A stretch of 64,000 nt of DNA from Klebsiella sp. RIT-PI-d. GTDB lineage: Bacteria; Pseudomonadota; Gammaproteobacteria; Enterobacterales; Enterobacteriaceae. A model generated the notes under the pieces. The model ran no database searches. It saw only the letters and a program-made list of their open reading frames with translations, and was not told the DNA's origin. The position numbers and the translations under genes are program-made. Positions 1 to 9,066 of this stretch are shown in pieces. The DNA lies in NCBI RefSeq assembly GCF_001187865.1, contig NZ_LGIT01000009.1, forward strand, positions 2,200,347-2,264,346. Reading direction: 5' to 3'. Position 1 is the first letter of the stretch. Every line of letters begins with the position of its first letter.

Positions 1-3000
1 GCAACCCAGACGCGATCGCTGGCACGCGGAGTACTCATCGCCAGCGTGAGCGCCTGTTCGCTACGTGGCGCATCGCCCATGGCTTTTAGAGCAATACTAA
101 GCTGCAACAGCGGCAGTCCGGACGCCGCCTGCTGGTGACGATCCCAGATTTCACGCAGTGCGCCCAGCGGTGCTTTTTGCTGACGAGCCAGTACCAGCCC
201 GGCATAAGCCTGAGCGGCAAAACGGCTTGCCTGCGTGTTATCGCTGTAGCGAATGGTCATTAATCCCGGCTCCTGAAGATAACGCAGAAGACGGTTATTG
301 CCTTTACTCATGGCATCAGGCGGCACGCTGTAGCCCTGCTCACTGGCGCGAACCAGGAAATCCATTACGTAGGCTGTCAGCCAGTACTCTTCCTGACCGT
401 CTTTACTCCACAGCGCAAAGCCGCCGTCTTCACGCTGCATTTGCAGCAGTCGGGAAATGCCGAGATCAATGGCCGCGCGGCGCTGCTCATCGCTATCGCC
501 TTTAATGCCCAGCGCGCTAAGCTGCGCGGCACTGGTATACAGTGACGGGAACAACCCGCTGGTGGTTTGCTCAAGGCAACCGTAAGGATAGGCCTTCAGT
601 TCGCGGATGTAGCGCGCCAGATTCAACGGCGGCTTGCCGCTCAGCATCAGCTGCCCCTGCAGGGTTGCAGGCGACATATTCTGCAGTGCATTAGCAGGTA
701 TCTGCCAGCTTTCACCGGCCTGAAGCATAGCGCCAAGATTTACCGTGCGGGCAGGAAACGCCGGACGCACGCCCAGCTTCCACTGTTTCTGTACCGGCGG
801 CAGATTTTCACCAGGCAGGTTAACACCGCTGATGGTGGCATTAATTTCGCCATCACCGTAACCGTCCTGAGCGCTGACCGGCACAAACAGGGTGACACGT
901 ACGCCCGGCGCAATTTTCAGCGGCTCCGGTTGCGAACCTTCGAGGGTCAGTAAGCCGCTGGCTTTCAGGGCAACATTGAGAGTTTGCGGCTGGTCAGTCA
1001 GGTTGGTGATATCCAGAGTCAAACGTGAAGAGTCACCGCCGGCAATAAAGCGCGGCATGTTCAGTTCAGCAATCACCGGGGCAGCAACCACCACTTTTTC
1101 TTCGCTGCTGCCGAAATCTTCAGCGGTCCAGGCCTGCGCCATTACCCGAAGCTCACCGTTAAAGTCACCAATGGGCAGGGTTACAGTCCCTTCACCGTTA
1201 GCATCAAGAACGACCGGCTGCGCCTGCTGGGCAATAATGTTGACGTGATTAACCGGCGGCTTACCACCCCGGTTTAATTCGTCACCATCCCCACCGAATC
1301 GCAGGCTGGCAAGACGTCCCTGGCCTTCAATAACCTGGCCATAGATATCGTAAATATCGGCCCCGTAGCGTTTCTGACCAAAGAAAGCTTTCCACGGATC
1401 GGGCGTCACGTAATCGGTGATATTCAGTACGCCGCTGTCCACGGCAGAGAGCAGGACGTTAACCTGTTTCGGCAGCGCGCCCTCTTTCACACTCGCCTTC
1501 ACTTTTACCGTCAGCGGCTGCTCGGGGCGCATTTTTTGCGGGCTATCCAGCGTAATATTCAGACGGCGGCTTTCATCGCCCATCGGCAAATGCAAAATGC
1601 CTACGGCGCGTTTTGGCGTCGCTGAGCGGGATTTATCGCCGGGGCGGACCACCAGCGTGCTCAGGTAGAGATCGTGACGGTTCCAGTTTTTATCCACTGG
1701 AATTGAGAGATCCATACCTTCGGCAGGAACGTCAATTTCCTGCCACCAGAGCGGGCCCTCGCTGGATTCAACCATTGCATAACCCTTACCCGCCGCCGGC
1801 GCGGCCACGTGCAGTTTAAGCGTGTCGCCCGGTTTATAGAATGCTTTGTCGAGCTTCATCGTCACGCGATCCGGACGTGCAGCGCCAGTACCGTCGCTGT
1901 TATCCTGCCAGCTGTACCCGGCCCAGAAGCGTACGCTGCTGACCGTGTCATTTGGCGCTTTAACTTCCAGACGGTAGGAGCCCCATTCAACCGGGAAGCT
2001 GACTTTTCCGGTAGCATCCGCCGCCAGATCTAATGATTGCTCCCCTTCCACCAGATCTTTTTGATCGAACTGCGATTCCCAGCCCTCGTTTTCAGACCAG
2101 TTCCAGAAATAGTCGCGGCGCTCGCGAATAAGGCGAACCTGTAGACCGGAAACGGCTTTTTTCTGCCCCTGCGCATTGGCATAGACAATATCGAACGCGG
2201 CGTTGCTGTTTTCTTCAACGACCGGCTGATTGACGGTGGCATCGGTACGGTAGTCATATACCGCTTTGCTGGCAAACTGCGGGCGAATACCCGGCAGCGT
2301 ATCCGCAGGCCAGATGGCCTGTTCAGCACGACGGGTCACCGGACGACCACCAGACTCCAGCAGGCTGGCCTGTAGCAGGACCTGCAGAGGTGAGTGCGCC
2401 TCCTGCCACTGGCTATCCGCACTGACCTGTCCACGGCCTTTAGCATCGAGCTTCAGATTAACTTCGTCCAGCGTACGCGAGAGATTATCCTCACTAATAT
2501 TACCGAACTGGAAGCCCGGCAACGCGTCAACGGCTTCACGCAGCGGGCGCAAGAATAATTTGCCCTGGAGCGTATTGCTGGCGGCCGGTGCGCCATACAG
2601 ATAGTAGCCAACGACATCAAAGTTAACGCTATCAGCCGGCGCCAGCGGCGTTTTTTGCGCGGTCAAATTCAGCGCCATGCGCTCAGGCATAAAATCTTCG
2701 ACGTTAAAATCCCACAGGCGCGGCTGGTTATCGCCGGTATTAGCACGAATATGCCACATGCCGGTTGTCGCGCTGCTTTCAAGCGGATAGGTAAAGCGAT
2801 AGAGGCCGTTTTCTGCCTTACTGACCACAGTGCGGATCACCTGTCCGTCAGGTTTGATGACCTCAAGCTTAACCGGCTGATCGGCCAGCGCCTTGCCGTT
2901 GCTGTCGCGCAGAAGACCGTTGAGGATCACCGTTTCGCCCGGACGATAGAGATCGCGTGGACCAAACATGAAAAATTGTTTGCTGTAGCCCGGATCGCCG

Positions 3001-4136
3001 GCAATTTTGAACTCTGCCAGATCGAGCGCTGGCAGGTTGAGATCCAATAAAGTGGTCTGCCCGTCTTTACGTGCCAGCAGCAGTGCGCCGGGCTTATCGC
3101 TTTGTAACGTGGTACGCCCATGGCTGTCGCTGGTCGCCTGCGCCAGCGTCTGCCCTTTTTCATTGAGCAATGTGACATCAACACCCGACTGTAACGCCCC
3201 GTTTTCCAGGCTCTGGGTAAAGACTTCCAGGCGATTGTGGTAGCGGTGAGTCGAAAGACCAATGTCGCTGAGGGTAAAAAGCGTGGCGGCATTACTGTAA
3301 CTGTAATGCCCGGCCTGATTCATCACGGCGATATACACGCCTGCCTGCTGCAACGGTTTGATGTCACCCAGCGGCAACATTAGCTTTTCCTGGGTATTTT
3401 TGGCCGGATTAAGATCAAAACGCCCGGTATAGACCAGGTCCGCCATTTTTAGCAGTTCGTCAGATTCCCAGTTGGAGAGTGAACTACGGTACTCCCACTG
3501 GCTGACAAAGGCCGCCAGCGATTCGGGCTTAACGCGAAAGAAATTGATATCGATGTTATTGACGTTCAGCGCCATCACCGGCAGCCCTTCAACGACTTTG
3601 CCCGGCAGCAGCGAACCGCGGCTGGCAAACCCGACGGAAGGCTGAATATTACGTGTGGTTATGGCTTTCTCGAATGACTGCCCGAACGTGGCTTTATTCA
3701 GGGCCGTTACCCCGCTGTCAACGGTCAGTACGAGGTTGCGGTTAGGCTCGAGATGGCGCAGCCGCAGCTCTTTCAGATTGGGGGCCAGCTCCCATGCACC
3801 GTCAACTTTGCCCTCCTTCTTGTCGACCAGATGGACGGTGCGCGAAAAATCCTGTTCGGGATCGAGCGGAATAGAGAAGGTCAGGACCAGCGTGGCCGCA
3901 CCTTCCAGCTGAACTTCGGAGGCATCCAGCAGGTTCAGTGCTTTTCCCTGGCTTTGCGCTGTCATTTTTTTGATTTGTTCAGCGTCAGGCTTTGCCGGCG
4001 TGGTTTTCGCCTGCGCCGGGGCAGATGCAGGCGCCGCCTGGGCTGCCGCCTGAGGTTTAGTATTGTCATCGCATCCAGCAAGGCTGAAGGCGGCCACCAG
4101 CGTAAGCGCTAATGTTGTCAGGCGGAACTGTTTCAT
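1..4136 (-). CDS. yfhM: Bacterial alpha-2-macroglobulin lipoprotein (partial, C-terminus beyond left edge)
   Basis: A continuous minus-strand frame starts at ATG 4136 and runs off position 1, giving about 1378 residues; the E. coli protein has about 1650, so roughly 275 C-terminal residues are missing. The N-terminus is a lipoprotein signal with lipobox LAGC and Asp after the Cys, which predicts retention in the inner membrane facing the periplasm. A Pro/Ala/Lys-rich linker follows. The thioester motif CLEQ, in the context YPYGCLEQT, is encoded at 567-578 (Cys about residue 1187), so this is the protease-trapping, thioester-bearing type. Family members are thought to entrap foreign proteases and work with the peptidoglycan synthase PbpC, whose gene usually lies downstream, here outside the window. 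Confidence 0.95.
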   Translation of the reverse strand, partial: MKQFRLTTLALTLVAAFSLAGCDDNTKPQAAAQAAPASAPAQAKTTPAKPDAEQIKKMTAQSQGKALNLLDASEVQLEGAATLVLTFSIPLDPEQDFSRTVHLVDKKEGKVDGAWELAPNLKELRLRHLEPNRNLVLTVDSGVTALNKATFGQSFEKAITTRNIQPSVGFASRGSLLPGKVVEGLPVMALNVNNIDINFFRVKPESLAAFVSQWEYRSSLSNWESDELLKMADLVYTGRFDLNPAKNTQEKLMLPLGDIKPLQQAGVYIAVMNQAGHYSYSNAATLFTLSDIGLSTHRYHNRLEVFTQSLENGALQSGVDVTLLNEKGQTLAQATSDSHGRTTLQSDKPGALLLARKDGQTTLLDLNLPALDLAEFKIAGDPGYSKQFFMFGPRDLYRPGETVILNGLLRDSNGKALADQPVKLEVIKPDGQVIRTVVSKAENGLYRFTYPLESSATTGMWHIRANTGDNQPRLWDFNVEDFMPERMALNLTAQKTPLAPADSVNFDVVGYYLYGAPAASNTLQGKLFLRPLREAVDALPGFQFGNISEDNLSRTLDEVNLKLDAKGRGQVSADSQWQEAHSPLQVLLQASLLESGGRPVTRRAEQAIWPADTLPGIRPQFASKAVYDYRTDATVNQPVVEENSNAAFDIVYANAQGQKKAVSGLQVRLIRERRDYFWNWSENEGWESQFDQKDLVEGEQSLDLAADATGKVSFPVEWGSYRLEVKAPNDTVSSVRFWAGYSWQDNSDGTGAARPDRVTMKLDKAFYKPGDTLKLHVAAPAAGKGYAMVESSEGPLWWQEIDVPAEGMDLSIPVDKNWNRHDLYLSTLVVRPGDKSRSATPKRAVGILHLPMGDESRRLNITLDSPQKMRPEQPLTVKVKASVKEGALPKQVNVLLSAVDSGVLNITDYVTPDPWKAFFGQKRYGADIYDIYGQVIEGQGRLASLRFGGDGDELNRGGKPPVNHVNIIAQQAQPVVLDANGEGTVTLPIGDFNGELRVMAQAWTAEDFGSSEEKVVVAAPVIAELNMPRFIAGGDSSRLTLDITNLTDQPQTLNVALKASGLLTLEGSQPEPLKIAPGVRVTLFVPVSAQDGYGDGEINATISGVNLPGENLPPVQKQWKLGVRPAFPARTVNLGAMLQAGESWQIPANALQNMSPATLQGQLMLSGKPPLNLARYIRELKAYPYGCLEQTTSGLFPSLYTSAAQLSALGIKGDSDEQRRAAIDLGISRLLQMQREDGGFALWSKDGQEEYWLTAYVMDFLVRASEQGYSVPPDAMSKGNNRLLRYLQEPGLMTIRYSDNTQASRFAAQAYAGLVLARQQKAPLGALREIWDRHQQAASGLPLLQLSIALKAMGDAPRSEQALTLAMSTPRASDRVWV

Positions 4137-4413
4137 TTTTGAATCCCTGGCCAAAAAGCCGTCAATCACGGTTGACAATATTATGCGCGACTTTCAGGAA
4201 TACAACAGCCCCAATAATGGTTGTTGAATCTTTATCGCAAGATATTTTTCACCGTTGCAAGTTGTTACATCGCTCACACTCTGAAAAGTAACATGTTACA
4301 TCATGCGTCATTTGTTTTTAAAACAACTGGATAGATGGATTATCGCGCATTCTGCTGCCAGATTAGTCACTTAAACGCCATTTTGCGCGCGGTTCATCAA
4401 CAGAGGGAATAGC
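4137..4413. promoter_or_regulatory. Divergent yfhM / alpha-glucoside operon control region
   Basis: This 277-bp AT-rich gap lies between the divergent starts of yfhM and the PTS gene. It holds a perfect 12-bp palindrome GTAACATGTTAC at 4288-4299, inside a repeated TGTTACATC motif (about 4264 and 4295), and an imperfect palindrome TTGTTTTTAAAACAA at 4312-4326. These are candidate operators for the RpiR-type regulator at 8257-9030, but the assignment is inference from position. A short inverted repeat GTCAA/TTGAC lies at 4160-4175 near the yfhM start. I could not fix -35/-10 elements with confidence. Confidence 0.4.
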
Positions 4414-5958
4414 ATGAAACGAGCCGTTAACGCCCTACAAAACTTCGGCAAATCGCTTTACGGCCCGGTGCTGATTTTACCTATCGTCGGGCTATTCATT
4501 GCTTTTGGTAATGTATTGGGTAACGGCAACCTGGCCGAATACCTGCCTTTTTTAGGCCACCCTCTGATCCAAAATCTCGGTCAGCTGATTGCTAAATCTG
4601 CGGTATCAGTGCTGGTCAATCTCGCCTTAGTTTTTGCGGTAGGGATACCCATTGGGCTGGCGTCGCGAGATAAAGGCTACGCTGCACTAATAGGCCTGGT
4701 GACCTTCGTGGTTTTTATCAATGCCATGAATGTTACATTGCAACTGCAGGGCGCGCTGGCACCTGTCGATCAGATGCGCGCTGCCGGGCAGAGCAGCGTA
4801 CTGGGTGTTCAGGTTCTGGAGATGGGTGTGTTTGCTGGCATCCTCACCGGCGCGCTTTCAGGTTATCTGTATAACCGCTATTCCGGGGTGCAATTTTCCG
4901 GCGCGATGGCGATTTATTCCGGCCACTGTTTTGTCGCCATTATCATGCTGCCGGTATCTATTATTCTCGGCGTAGTGATGAGTGAGCTGTGGCCATTTGC
5001 GCAGCAGGGTATTAGCACCCTGGCATTGGTTATCAAAAGCTCAGGCGCTTTTGGCGTCGCCATTTATGGTTTTCTGGAGCGTATTTTAGTCCCTACGGGC
5101 CTGCATCATCTGGTTTACACCCCGTTTTTATATACCGAACTGGGCGGAACATCTGACGTCTGCGGCACGGTTTATCAGGGTGCACGTAACATCTATTTTG
5201 CCGAAATGGCCTGTCCTGAAGTGAAACAGCTTAGCAGCACGGTGGTATGGGACGCCCGCGGCATCAGTAAAATGTTCGGCCTGCCGGCGGCCGCGCTGGC
5301 GATGTATGTTACTGCGAAACCAGAGCGTAAAGCCGCGGCCAAAGCCATTTTGATCCCTGCGGCGCTTACCTCAATGTTGGTGGGCGTCACCGAACCTATT
5401 GAGTTTTCCTTCCTGTTTATTGCTCCGATGTTATTTATCGTCCACGCGGTGCTCACCGGTATTGGCATGATGTTGTTTTACCTGCTGGGCGTTCATGCGA
5501 TTGGCGCCAACGGCATTATTGATTTTGTGCTCTACAACCTGCCGCTGGGTACGGAGAAATCCAACTGGCCGATGTACATCGTGGTCGGACTTATCATGTC
5601 GGTGCTCTATTTTGTGGTCTTCCGCTTTCTCATCCGCCGTTTCGATATGAAAACGCCGGGCCGTGAGGAGGAAGACGAGCAAACGCGTCTGTACAGCAAA
5701 CAGGAGTACCAGGCGAAGGGCCAAAATGACGGGCTGGGCGAGGCAATCATCGCCGGGCTGGGCGGACGAGGCAATATTGAGGCTGTCGACAACTGCTATA
5801 CCCGCCTGCGGGTCACGGTCAACGACCTCGCGTTAATTGATGAACCGCGACTGAAAGCCACCGGCGCAAAGGCGGTTATCAGACAGGGCAATAATGTTCA
5901 GGTGGTCTACGGGCTGCATGTTAAAAAAATGCGAGAGGCCGTTGAATCGGTGCTCTGA
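4414..5958 (+). CDS. aglA: Alpha-glucoside-specific PTS permease, EIICB
   Basis: This 514-residue protein is a sugar phosphotransferase permease of the glucose/alpha-glucoside family with domain order C-B. The membrane EIIC domain covers about residues 1-420; the EIIB domain follows, with the phosphorylated Cys about residue 461 in NCYTRLRV. There is no EIIA domain, so phosphate presumably comes from the general glucose EIIA (Crr). It would import and 6-phosphorylate alpha-glucosides such as maltose, isomaltulose or other sucrose isomers. A good ribosome site (AGAGGGA) precedes the ATG. The 6-phospho-alpha-glucosidase gene begins 12 bp downstream, which supports the substrate class. The name follows the Klebsiella aglA (permease)/aglB (hydrolase) convention; MalX- or GlvC-like specificity is possible. 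Confidence 0.85.
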   Translation: MKRAVNALQNFGKSLYGPVLILPIVGLFIAFGNVLGNGNLAEYLPFLGHPLIQNLGQLIAKSAVSVLVNLALVFAVGIPIGLASRDKGYAALIGLVTFVVFINAMNVTLQLQGALAPVDQMRAAGQSSVLGVQVLEMGVFAGILTGALSGYLYNRYSGVQFSGAMAIYSGHCFVAIIMLPVSIILGVVMSELWPFAQQGISTLALVIKSSGAFGVAIYGFLERILVPTGLHHLVYTPFLYTELGGTSDVCGTVYQGARNIYFAEMACPEVKQLSSTVVWDARGISKMFGLPAAALAMYVTAKPERKAAAKAILIPAALTSMLVGVTEPIEFSFLFIAPMLFIVHAVLTGIGMMLFYLLGVHAIGANGIIDFVLYNLPLGTEKSNWPMYIVVGLIMSVLYFVVFRFLIRRFDMKTPGREEEDEQTRLYSKQEYQAKGQNDGLGEAIIAGLGGRGNIEAVDNCYTRLRVTVNDLALIDEPRLKATGAKAVIRQGNNVQVVYGLHVKKMREAVESVL

Positions 5959-5970
5959 AGGAGGCAGAAA

Positions 5971-7335
5971 ATGTTCAAACCCCCATTTATTTTAGCCATC
6001 GCCGGCGGTGGCAGTACTTATACGCCCGGTATTGTCAAAAGCCTGATGATGCGGCTGGATGATTTTCCGCTGGCTGAAATTCGCCTCTACGATATTGATG
6101 AAGCCCGGCAGAATACGCTTGCACCGGTGGTCGAAAAGGTTATTCGCGATCACAGCGCATCAATAAAATTTACCGTCACCGGCGATCCGCAAACGGCATT
6201 TAACGGCGCACATTTTATTTTTGCCCAGATGCGGGTCGGGCAGTACAAAATGCGTGAGCAGGATGAAAAAATCCCGCTTAAGCACGGCGTAGTGGGCCAG
6301 GAAACCTGTGGTCCGGGCGGGCTGGCCTACGGTCTGCGCACGATTTTACCCATGGTCGAACTGATCGACATGGCTGAGCGCTATGCGGACAAAAAAGCCT
6401 GGATTGTTAATTATTCCAATCCCGCGGCGATAGTCGCTGAAGGCGTACGCCGTCTGCGCCCCGATGCGCGCGTACTGAATATTTGCGATATGCCGGTGGC
6501 CGCGATGCGCAATATGGGGGCGATCCTCGGCGTTGACCGACATAAATTACAGGTAGATTACTTCGGCCTTAATCATTTTGGCTGGTTCACCCGCGTGCGG
6601 GTGGATGGTGAAGATCGGCTGCCTGAACTGCGCCGCCATATTGCCCGTTTCGGACTGCTGACGGAAGATGCTGCCCAGACCGATCCGCAGCACGCCGATC
6701 CATCATGGGTCAAAACCTGGCGCAATATTAAACCAGTGATGGATCTGTTCCCGGATTATCTGCCAAATCCTTACCTGCAATATTATTTGATGCCCGACGA
6801 TATCGTCGCGCATCAGGATCCGAATTATACCCGCGCCAATGAAGTAATGGACGGACGGGAGAAAAAACTGTTTGCTGCGGCTGAAGAGTACAAACGCAGC
6901 GGGATCCTGCCGGATGCCTTTCACGTTGGCGTTCACGGCGCGTTCATTGTTGATGTTGCCTGTTCGCTGGCTTTTGACCTGCGCCAGCGCCATTTGGTGA
7001 TCGTCGAGAATAAAGGGGCGATTGCCAATCTGCCTTATGATGCGATGGTGGAAGTTCCGGCGTACATCACCAGTGAAGGGCCCGAGCCGGTCAGAATGGG
7101 CGCGGTGCCGCTGTTTCATCAAACGCTGCTTATGCAACAGCTGGCCTCTGAACAATTGCTGGTCGAAGCGACCCTTGAGGGAAGCTATGAGAAAGCGCTC
7201 CAGGCCTTTACCTTAAACCGTACCGTTCCGACCATGCAGCACGCGAAATCGATCCTTGATGATATGATTGAAGCCAACCGCGATTACTGGCCACAGTTGC
7301 AAAAAGCCTGGCAAAATGGGGAGGCGATCAAATAA
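5971..7335 (+). CDS. aglB: 6-phospho-alpha-glucosidase, glycoside hydrolase family 4
   Basis: This 454-residue cytoplasmic enzyme would cleave the phosphorylated alpha-glucosides delivered by the upstream permease into glucose 6-phosphate and an aglycone. It carries the family-4 nucleotide-binding motif GGGSTYTP (residues 13-20), the GVVGQETCGPGG block (106-117), NICDMP with the metal-ligand Cys172, and NHFGW with His202. The family uses NAD+ and a divalent metal in an oxidation-elimination mechanism. It follows the PTS gene by 12 bp with an AAGGAGG ribosome site, so the two are co-transcribed. It closely resembles GlvA/AglB-type enzymes; the exact disaccharide preference cannot be read from sequence. 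Confidence 0.9.
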   Translation: MFKPPFILAIAGGGSTYTPGIVKSLMMRLDDFPLAEIRLYDIDEARQNTLAPVVEKVIRDHSASIKFTVTGDPQTAFNGAHFIFAQMRVGQYKMREQDEKIPLKHGVVGQETCGPGGLAYGLRTILPMVELIDMAERYADKKAWIVNYSNPAAIVAEGVRRLRPDARVLNICDMPVAAMRNMGAILGVDRHKLQVDYFGLNHFGWFTRVRVDGEDRLPELRRHIARFGLLTEDAAQTDPQHADPSWVKTWRNIKPVMDLFPDYLPNPYLQYYLMPDDIVAHQDPNYTRANEVMDGREKKLFAAAEEYKRSGILPDAFHVGVHGAFIVDVACSLAFDLRQRHLVIVENKGAIANLPYDAMVEVPAYITSEGPEPVRMGAVPLFHQTLLMQQLASEQLLVEATLEGSYEKALQAFTLNRTVPTMQHAKSILDDMIEANRDYWPQLQKAWQNGEAIK

Positions 7336-7411
7336 TTTCGCCGTGGGCTTGCTTGTCGGGGGGCGAAAAAACACCGACAATTCAGGGATGATGAATACGA
7401 CGGAGGCAAGT

Positions 7412-8257
7412 ATGTCCACCTCATTTTTTGTTGCAGCCGACTGGCTGACCGAGCACGCTACGGACCCGGAAATCCAGATTATTGATGCGCGTATGGCCCC
7501 GACTGGCGTCATCGACCGCGACGTGCCTGAAGAGTATCGCGCCGGACACCTTCCCGGCGCGATTTTATTTGATATTGAAGCTCTCTCCGATCGCACCAGC
7601 CCCCTGCCCCACATGCTCCCGCGCCCTGAAGCCTTTGCCGTCGCCATGCGCGAGCTGGGCATTCATAAAAATAAACATCTGGTCGTGTATGACGACGGTA
7701 ATCTTTTCTCTGCCCCGCGCGCGTGGTGGATGCTGCGTACTTTTGGCGCGCAGCGCGTCTCAATACTGGCAGGTGGCCTGGTTGGCTGGCTGCGTGACGA
7801 TCTCCCGCTCGAGTCCGGCAATAATGAGCAGCCAGAGGGCGATTTTGATGTCGAGTTCGATCGCGAGGCGGTTAAACGTCTGACCGATGTTATGCTGGTC
7901 AGCCACGAGCGAACGGCCCAGCTGGTGGATGCTCGCCCAGCCGCACGGTTTAATGCCCAGGCCGATGAACCGCGGCCCGGCCTGAAACGCGGACATATTC
8001 CCGGCGCATACAATGTTGCGTGGACCGATCTGGTGGTTAATGGCGAGTTAAAAACCACCGATGAACTGAGCGAGATTTTTGCCGGTCAGGGTGTCGACAT
8101 ACAGCAACCGATTATTGCCAGTTGTGGCTCCGGCGTGACGGCAGCAGTAGTGGTGCTGGCGCTGGCTACGCTTGGGGTTAACGATGTTAAGCTGTACGAT
8201 GGCTCGTGGAGCGAATGGGGCGCGCGTGCGGATTTGCCAATTGAACCTGCGCCATAA
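7412..8257 (+). CDS. sseA: 3-mercaptopyruvate sulfurtransferase
   Basis: This 281-residue enzyme has two rhodanese domains and transfers sulfur from 3-mercaptopyruvate to thiol acceptors or cyanide. The active-site loop CGSGVTA lies in the second domain near residue 235, as in E. coli SseA, to which it aligns end to end. The reading frame stays open upstream, but the ATG at 7412 has a GGAGG ribosome site and gives the normal family length, so the longer start at 7268 is rejected. Its stop overlaps the start of the RpiR regulator gene by one base (TAATG), so a housekeeping gene sits inside what looks like a sugar operon. The 76-bp gap from the glucosidase gene could hold its own promoter. Confidence 0.95.
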   Translation: MSTSFFVAADWLTEHATDPEIQIIDARMAPTGVIDRDVPEEYRAGHLPGAILFDIEALSDRTSPLPHMLPRPEAFAVAMRELGIHKNKHLVVYDDGNLFSAPRAWWMLRTFGAQRVSILAGGLVGWLRDDLPLESGNNEQPEGDFDVEFDREAVKRLTDVMLVSHERTAQLVDARPAARFNAQADEPRPGLKRGHIPGAYNVAWTDLVVNGELKTTDELSEIFAGQGVDIQQPIIASCGSGVTAAVVVLALATLGVNDVKLYDGSWSEWGARADLPIEPAP

Positions 8258-9030
8258 TGGATAACCGCCTGGCGCCTCTTCTTTCGCGCGGGGAGCTTCT
8301 CACTCGTGCGGAATATCGTGCTTTGGCCTATTTGACGGAGCATCCTTTGCTGGTGGGAGAGCTTACCGTCCGGGAGCTGGCAAAAAGAAGCTGGGTTTCC
8401 ACTGCCACCGTGGTGCGGTTGTGCCAGAAACTGGGTTTTAGCGGCTACAGCGAGTTTATCTGGCACTGTAAACATCTTCTGTCTGACACGCCGTACATCC
8501 GCCCTGCCGCTCCTGAAAGCCACGATAATGTGCCAGAACTGTTTGCGCATTTTATGGCTAACTATCAGCAGACCTTTCGCTGGGTCAATGCCGAAAAACG
8601 CCGGCAATTTACCGCCCTGCTGCGCGACAAAGAGAGCTTCTTTCTGTACGGCGCCGGCTTTTCATGGTTGTTTGCCGAGTACCTGACCAAAAGACTCCAG
8701 GTGCTGGGGAAAGCGGCATTTATTTCCGGGCCTGGCGACAGTCGTAATATTTTTCTCAGCAATGCGGCACGCTATCAGGTGTTTATCGCCGTTTCCCGCA
8801 GCGGTGAAACCGAGCAGGTGCTGGATAAAGCGCGAATTGCCCGCAACGTGGGGATGACGGTGGTAGCGTTCACTCGCGCCTCGGCTAACAGCCTTGCGGC
8901 CCTCGCCGATCTGCATTTCGCATTATACGATGAGGCGGTACACTTCGCGGCAGAAGCCACCGGGATCACTTCATTTGAGTCGAATCTGGTGCTGCTGATC
9001 GATTTACTCTTGCTGGAAGCTACGACATAA
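8257..9030 (+). CDS. RpiR/MurR-family transcriptional regulator, probable alpha-glucoside regulator
   Basis: This 257-residue protein has an N-terminal RpiR-type helix-turn-helix (about residues 1-75, with AKRSWVSTATVVRLCQKLGF) and a C-terminal SIS sugar-phosphate-binding domain (about 110-250, with the SRSGET signature). Such regulators sense phosphosugars. It starts one base inside the sseA stop codon, so translation is coupled to sseA. By position it most likely controls the PTS and glucosidase genes upstream, with a phosphorylated alpha-glucoside or glucose 6-phosphate as effector; that is inference. A bidirectional-looking terminator follows immediately. Confidence 0.85.
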   Translation: MDNRLAPLLSRGELLTRAEYRALAYLTEHPLLVGELTVRELAKRSWVSTATVVRLCQKLGFSGYSEFIWHCKHLLSDTPYIRPAAPESHDNVPELFAHFMANYQQTFRWVNAEKRRQFTALLRDKESFFLYGAGFSWLFAEYLTKRLQVLGKAAFISGPGDSRNIFLSNAARYQVFIAVSRSGETEQVLDKARIARNVGMTVVAFTRASANSLAALADLHFALYDEAVHFAAEATGITSFESNLVLLIDLLLLEATT

Positions 9031-9032
9031 AA

Positions 9033-9058
9033 AAACCGCCTGTTTATGCAGACGGTTT
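9033..9058. terminator. Hairpin terminator between the RpiR regulator and sseB
   Basis: A 10-bp stem (AAACCGCCTG with CAGACGGTTT, one mismatch) and a 6-base loop lie between two convergent genes. A-rich and T-rich flanks on the two sides mean it could end transcripts from both directions. Confidence 0.7.
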
Positions 9059-9066
9059 GCGCTTAA

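Noticed and set aside
9031..9066. RyfA small RNA known near sseA-sseB in E. coli
   Set aside because: Only 36 bp separate the RpiR gene and sseB; they hold just a terminator hairpin.
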